NCBI GenBank assembly: GCA_029940245.1
Contig: JAOZRF010000065.1
Location: 1 to 10,378 of the forward strand
DNA from: Desulfobacula sp.
GTDB taxonomy: Bacteria > Desulfobacterota > Desulfobacteria > Desulfobacterales > Desulfobacteraceae
DNA: 10,378 nucleotides
Reading direction: 5' to 3'
Below, piece by piece: positions 6,635-10,378 of this stretch; position 1 is the first letter of the stretch; every line of letters begins with the position of its first letter. The notes under the pieces are model-generated. The model had not been told where the DNA came from. It made no database searches and saw only the letters and a list, made by a program, of their open reading frames with translations. The position numbers and the translations under genes were made by a program.

Positions 6635-7442
6635 GAATTTCAGATCTTATATCCTGATATTGTTCTTATTAATTTTTTTCGGATGCTCAATTCAAAACGG
6701 CCGCCATGATACAGTACATATCCCACCACCAAAATCCTCTGAATCATCAACCGATAAAATCAGTCGTTTGCCATCCCCTGATCAAAAAATGCATGCAACC
6801 CAGAAACCCTATAAAATAGCAGGGGTTCAGTATACCCCGATTGTCAGCTCCGAGGGATTTGTCCAGTCTGGAATTGCCTCCTGGTATGGACAAAAATTTC
6901 ATGGAAGGAAAACATCCAATGGTGAAACTTACAATATGTATGCCATGACGGCTGCGCACAAAACCCTGCCCATGAATACCTGGGTCAATGTTCATAACCT
7001 TAAAAACGATCGAAAGATTGTAGTCAGGATAAATGATCGTGGCCCTTTTGTCACAGGCAGGATCATAGATCTGTCTTACAAAGGGGCAAAACGTATTGGA
7101 ATAATAGGCGCCGGGATTGGAGAAGTACGGGTAACTGCCCTTGGAAAAGCCACCTCATATTCCAGGAAAACAAGAAATCCCATCGCGTTTAAACCCATTG
7201 ATTACTTGAAAGGCAATTTTACGATACAGGTTGGGGCATTCCAGGTCAAAACAAATGCAGAAAAATATCAGCATAAATTATCAAAACAGTATCACAATGC
7301 TCATATTACACTATTTACGGATGACCGCGGGAGTTTTTACCGGGTGAGAATCGGCCGGTTTATCAATTTAAAAGATGCTGAAGTATATAGTGAAAAATTA
7401 ATTGCACAAGGCTTTCACAATGTCTTTATCGTTGCAGAATAA
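6633..7442 (+). CDS. rlpA: RlpA-like septal lipoprotein: double-psi beta-barrel plus SPOR domain
   Basis: This protein of 269 residues begins at TTG 6633, with GGAG 7 nt upstream. The next ATG would remove the signal peptide. Residues 1-17 form a hydrophobic signal ending FFG-Cys18, a lipobox-like site, though Phe at -3 is unusual. A Pro/Ser-rich linker runs to about 75. The RlpA double-psi barrel (79-170) contains GIASWYGQKFHGRKTSNGE and NDRGPF. His109 and Asp135 match the spacing of the catalytic His and Asp of Pseudomonas aeruginosa RlpA, a lytic transglycosylase acting on stem-peptide-free glycan. The SPOR domain (194-268, beginning GNFTIQVGAFQ) binds such denuded glycan at the division septum. 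It probably acts in the periplasm, anchored to the outer membrane in daughter-cell separation. Enzyme activity is inferred from the conserved residues; some RlpA homologues lack it. Confidence 0.93.
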   Translation: MNFRSYILILFLLIFFGCSIQNGRHDTVHIPPPKSSESSTDKISRLPSPDQKMHATQKPYKIAGVQYTPIVSSEGFVQSGIASWYGQKFHGRKTSNGETYNMYAMTAAHKTLPMNTWVNVHNLKNDRKIVVRINDRGPFVTGRIIDLSYKGAKRIGIIGAGIGEVRVTALGKATSYSRKTRNPIAFKPIDYLKGNFTIQVGAFQVKTNAEKYQHKLSKQYHNAHITLFTDDRGSFYRVRIGRFINLKDAEVYSEKLIAQGFHNVFIVAE

Positions 7443-7452
7443 AGAAAAAATT

Positions 7453-8010
7453 ATGGAATATATTGTTTTTCTGGACCGGGACGGGGTTATTAATGTGGAC
7501 TCTCCCAAATATATTAAAAATGAGTCAGAGTTTGAGTTTATCCCGAAAAGCCCTGAGGCTATTGCCCTTCTTACCCAAAATGGGTTTAAGGTCATTGTGA
7601 TCACCAACCAGTCTTTGATCGGCAGAAACATGATCAGCCGGAAAACATTGGAAGGTATTTTTAATAAAATGATGGAAGGTATCAAAAACGCGGGTGGAGA
7701 CATCCTGGATATTTTTTACTGCCCCCATACTCCCCAGGACAATTGTTCCTGTAGAAAACCAAACCCCGGACTTATCCTTGCGGGCCAAAAAAAATACGGG
7801 ATTGACCTTGATAACTCCTTTATGGTAGGCGACAGTGCCAAAGATATTGAATGTGCCCGCAATGCCGGGTGTTCAAAAGCATTGCTTGTCAAAACGGGAA
7901 ATGGCTTAAATGCCCGGCAGCAGCTTTTTAAAAAAGACATCATCCCTGACTTTATTGGTACAGATCTTTATGAAGCAGCCCTCTGGATCATCAATAGCGT
8001 GAAACATTAA
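7453..8010 (+). CDS. gmhB: HAD-family D-glycero-D-manno-heptose-1,7-bisphosphate 7-phosphatase-like protein
   Basis: From ATG 7453 the protein has 185 residues and belongs to the HAD phosphatase group of GmhB and the HisB N-terminal domain. The nucleophile Asp8 and acid Asp10 are in FLDRDGVIN, motif II is TNQS (51-54), Lys102 is in CRKPNPG, and the acidic motif GDSAKD has Asp127 and Asp131. A structural zinc site is formed by Cys90, His92, Cys98 and Cys100 (CPHTPQDNCSC). In GmhB this step removes the 7-phosphate in making ADP-heptose for LPS. The sequence after the zinc loop (RKPNPGL) is like GmhB, while HisB has RKPK, so heptose phosphatase is the better call. No other heptose or histidine genes are nearby. 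ATG 7420, with AAGG 8 nt upstream, is an alternative start that would overlap rlpA by 23 nt; 7453 gives the usual family N-terminus. Confidence 0.85.
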   Translation: MEYIVFLDRDGVINVDSPKYIKNESEFEFIPKSPEAIALLTQNGFKVIVITNQSLIGRNMISRKTLEGIFNKMMEGIKNAGGDILDIFYCPHTPQDNCSCRKPNPGLILAGQKKYGIDLDNSFMVGDSAKDIECARNAGCSKALLVKTGNGLNARQQLFKKDIIPDFIGTDLYEAALWIINSVKH

Positions 8011-10194
8011 ATGATCACGATTAAAGGCATTATAGAAAAACTCACCTTTCAGAACCCGGATAACCATTATACCATAGCCAAACTTCGGATTGCTAAAATC
8101 AATGACCCTGTCACCATTGTGGGGCATCTTGCCGGGGTATTTGAAGGTGAAAGCCTTGAGGTCTCAGGAAAATGGATCACCCACCCCAGATATGGGGACC
8201 AGTTTAAAGCCCGGATTTATAAAGTTGTTTTGCCTGCCACTGTATCGGGCATTCGCAAATATCTTGGTTCAGGAATTATTAAAGGCATCGGCAAGTCCCT
8301 GGCCGATAAAATAGTGGATCATTTTAAAGAAAAAACCCTGGATATCATTGAAAACGAGCCGGATAAGCTAAAGCGTATCCATGGAATAGGAGAGGCCAAA
8401 AAAAAACTGATTGAGGAAACCTGGAACAAGCACCATAACGTCAGAAGGGTCATGCAGTTCCTCCAGGAAAATAATGTGGGTGTGTATCATGCTGCCACTA
8501 TTCTCCAGATTTATGGTTCCCAGACCCTGAATATTTTACAGAAAAACCCTTATGCCATTGCAAAGGATATGCCCGGTATCGGGTTTCCCATAGCAGATAT
8601 GATTGCCATGAACGCGGGTGTGAAAAAAGATGATGAAAACCGCCTTCAGGCATGCCTGATACATTGTTTATTATCTTTTGAACAGGATGGCCATGTCTAT
8701 GGAGTTAAAAAAAAAGTACTCCTGTTCTGTTCAAGACTGTCCGGCATAGATCCGGATAGGTTTGAAATCGCTCTGGAACAATTGATCGATCTTGCTGAAG
8801 TCAAAACAGAAACCTGTGAAGACGAAACAAAAATTTACCTTTCAAGGCTGTACAAGGCTGAATCTATCATTGCATCAAGGATGAAAGCCATTTTATCCAT
8901 GCCTGTCATACCTCTTAACATCAGCAAGAATAAAATACTTGAAGAAGTTCTCTCAAAACTTGCCATAAAATTATCCAGAGAGCAATTAAGGGTTGTCAAC
9001 AATGTGCTGCTTGAAAAAATTGTTGTGATCACAGGGGGACCTGGAACGGGTAAAACAACACTGATACGGGCATTATGTGAAGTCTTTAAACTGCAAAATC
9101 AAAAGGTTACCTTAAGTGCCCCCACGGGAAGAGCGGCCAGACGTCTTTCAGAGGTGACCGGTGAAAAGGCTTTTACCCTGCACAAGCTTTTGGGATTTGA
9201 TTATGAAAACCAGACCTTTGAAAAAAATTTGGCCCATCCCCTTGAGCTGGATATATTTATCGTGGATGAAGCCTCAATGGTGGATACCCTTCTCATGTAC
9301 CGGCTCATTGAAGCCATGCCCGTAAGTGCCGCCCTGATCCTTGTGGGGGATACATTCCAGCTTCCTTCCGTGGGACCGGGTAATATATTGTCTGATATTA
9401 TCGAATCTAAACGCGTAAAAGTCTTTTCTTTAACAAATATATTCAGGCAGGCAAAAAAAAGTCCTATTATCATGTATGCCCACAGTATCCGGAACGGAGA
9501 AATGCCGGATTTTCAAAAGGCTGAGGCCGGCGAATTGTCAGAATTTTATTTTATTGAAAACCAGACACCTGAAAAAGTAGTGGAAACCATCCTTGAACTG
9601 TGTTCAAAAAGAATCCCCGATGCATTCCCTCATATTGATGAAATACAGGTCTTAACACCCATGCACAGGGGAGAAGCCGGTACCATTAATTTGAACCAGC
9701 AGCTTCAAAAGGTATTAAATCCGTCTGAAGGAGGCCTTATGTCCAGGGATATCCTGTTTAAACCCAATGACAAGGTCATGCACTTGAAAAACAATTATGA
9801 AAAAGATGTGTTTAACGGGGACATCGGTATTGTTCATGAGATCATTAAAACGGAAAACAAGGTTCTGGTGAATTACTATGGCCGCATTGTAGAATATGAT
9901 ATTCTGGAACTGGATGAACTGACCCTGGCATATACCATATCCGTCCACAAATCCCAGGGCAGCGAGTACAGCGCCGTCATTATAGCACTTACCACAGCCC
10001 ATTTCCCCCTTTTGCAAAGAAACCTTTTATATACGGCCATGACCCGGGGAAAACATCTGGTCATCATTGTCGGGTCCTCCAAAGCCCTTAAGATGGCCTT
10101 GAATAATAACAAAACCGCTTTGCGCCTGTCAGGCCTTAAAGAAAAATTGATGTCCCCATTAAGTCCATTGACAGAATCGCCAGGGGTTTCATAA
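8011..10194 (+). CDS. recD2: RecD2-type ATP-dependent 5'-3' DNA helicase (SF1B)
   Basis: This 727-residue protein is a stand-alone RecD-like helicase, thought to act in DNA repair and replication-fork maintenance in bacteria, not as a RecBCD subunit. The N-terminal part (1-75) is OB-like, with a GIIEKLTFQNPDNHYTI opening typical of the family. Helix-hairpin-helix stretches follow at about 85-135 (GIIKGIGKSLADKI and IHGIGEAKKKLI). The helicase core has Walker A GGPGTGKTT (342-350, Lys348), motif Ia SAPTGRAARRL (369-379), Walker B VDEAS (418-422), motif III LVGDTFQLPSVGPG (444-457), FRQ with Arg479, and the C-terminal motifs SVHKSQGSEY (644-653) and YTAMTRGK (674-681). All are intact. The ATG directly abuts the gmhB stop (TAA-ATG) with no strong ribosome binding site, which suggests coupling. 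No recB or recC is in the window. Confidence 0.96.
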   Translation: MITIKGIIEKLTFQNPDNHYTIAKLRIAKINDPVTIVGHLAGVFEGESLEVSGKWITHPRYGDQFKARIYKVVLPATVSGIRKYLGSGIIKGIGKSLADKIVDHFKEKTLDIIENEPDKLKRIHGIGEAKKKLIEETWNKHHNVRRVMQFLQENNVGVYHAATILQIYGSQTLNILQKNPYAIAKDMPGIGFPIADMIAMNAGVKKDDENRLQACLIHCLLSFEQDGHVYGVKKKVLLFCSRLSGIDPDRFEIALEQLIDLAEVKTETCEDETKIYLSRLYKAESIIASRMKAILSMPVIPLNISKNKILEEVLSKLAIKLSREQLRVVNNVLLEKIVVITGGPGTGKTTLIRALCEVFKLQNQKVTLSAPTGRAARRLSEVTGEKAFTLHKLLGFDYENQTFEKNLAHPLELDIFIVDEASMVDTLLMYRLIEAMPVSAALILVGDTFQLPSVGPGNILSDIIESKRVKVFSLTNIFRQAKKSPIIMYAHSIRNGEMPDFQKAEAGELSEFYFIENQTPEKVVETILELCSKRIPDAFPHIDEIQVLTPMHRGEAGTINLNQQLQKVLNPSEGGLMSRDILFKPNDKVMHLKNNYEKDVFNGDIGIVHEIIKTENKVLVNYYGRIVEYDILELDELTLAYTISVHKSQGSEYSAVIIALTTAHFPLLQRNLLYTAMTRGKHLVIIVGSSKALKMALNNNKTALRLSGLKEKLMSPLSPLTESPGVS

Positions 10195-10345
10195 GATTTT
10201 TTTAAAAAAAATAAGAGAACCACAAGAAAGATTTCATTTGCGCTGTTCTCAGAGTGCCGTGGTTGTTCTAACCCATCTTTTCGAATGAAAACTAATATAG
10301 GCTATAATTACAGTATGTTATACTTTTTAGATCTTCATTATGGCA
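10195..10345. other. Intergenic stretch with inverted repeats after recD2
   Basis: I find no convincing gene in these roughly 150 bp. Directly after recD2 is a T7A7 palindrome (10197-10210). GAGAAC (10215-10220) can pair with GTTCTC (10245-10250). Alternatively AACCAC (10218-10223) can pair with GTGGTT (10259-10264), and the two pairings exclude each other. Neither is followed by a T-run on the plus strand, so a classical intrinsic terminator for recD2 is not evident. A short ATG frame from 10315 lacks a ribosome binding site. Confidence 0.4.
10303..10308 (+). promoter_or_regulatory. TATAAT-like -10 box
   Basis: A perfect TATAAT occurs here, but the bases 17 nt upstream (TTCGAA, 10280-10285) match TTGACA at only three of six positions, and no gene clearly follows within the window. 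It is a weak candidate for a rightward promoter. Confidence 0.2.
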
Positions 10346-10378
10346 CTACTTTTGTTTTTTTAATCGTTCTGCCAGGAT
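10346..10378 (-). CDS. Possible 3' end of a convergent gene (last 10 codons)
   Basis: Read leftward from the window edge, one frame gives ILAERLKKQK followed by TAG (10348-10346). The composition resembles a basic helical C-terminus of a real protein, which would make the preceding gap a convergent intergenic region. Ten codons are far too few for identification, and a chance frame is quite possible. Confidence 0.25.
   Translation of the reverse strand: MLAERLKKQK

Noticed and set aside
7402..7452. TTG 7402 as the start of the gmhB-like gene
   Set aside because: It would overlap rlpA by 41 nt, has no ribosome binding site and adds residues absent from the family; 7453 (or 7420) is more likely.
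10315..10378. Rightward coding start (ATG LeuTyrPheLeuAsp...) at the right edge
   Set aside because: It has no ribosome binding site, only 20 hydrophobic codons before the edge, and lies just 7 nt after the TATAAT box; there is too little to support it.
1..10378. CRISPR array, insertion sequence, phage or defence island
   Set aside because: There are no spaced repeats, terminal inverted repeats, transposase, integrase or defence-type proteins; the only repeats are two short tandem duplications in lnt.

Overview
This window is an ordinary, densely coded bacterial chromosome segment of housekeeping and stress genes. It leans AT-rich by eye. Its make-up is consistent with a Gram-negative bacterium: apolipoprotein N-acyltransferase, an RlpA-type lipoprotein and a GmhB-type heptose phosphatase all point to an outer membrane. 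My best guess is a deltaproteobacterial (Desulfobacterota, perhaps Desulfobacterales) genome, based on the general look of the proteins. No marker in the window proves it. I see no mobile element, CRISPR array, tRNA or rRNA.

The layout is two divergent gene clusters fired from a short AT-rich intergenic region at about 3626-3770. The leftward cluster is lnt (lipoprotein N-acylation), prfB (release factor 2), a small HD-domain phosphohydrolase and a C-terminally cut-off hypothetical gene at the window edge. lnt, prfB and the HD gene are packed within a few bases of each other, and the stop codon of lnt lies inside the prfB ribosome binding site. prfB carries the classic autoregulatory +1 frameshift: a 23-codon leader ends in CTT TGA C with an internal Shine-Dalgarno-like AAGGAG just upstream. 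The full protein is therefore 362 residues encoded by two frames, not the single long frame.

The rightward cluster is hsp20 (small heat-shock protein), lon (ATP-dependent protease), rlpA (septal-ring/peptidoglycan lipoprotein with a SPOR domain), a gmhB-like HAD phosphatase and recD2 (ATP-dependent DNA helicase). The first two form a protein quality-control pair: a holdase and a protease. The later genes deal with cell-wall remodelling, LPS heptose supply and DNA repair, and are joined by short gaps (27 nt, 10 nt, 0 nt). After recD2 there is about 150 bp without a convincing gene. It holds inverted repeats and a TATAAT-like box, and possibly the last codons of a convergent gene at the right edge.

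The points most worth a second look are the prfB recoding site with an SPY (not SPF) stop-codon-recognition tripeptide, two exact short tandem duplications inside lnt (one next to the catalytic cysteine, one in the start region and out of frame by length), and a hairpin that overlaps the rlpA ribosome binding site. I found no evidence for a novel multi-gene system.
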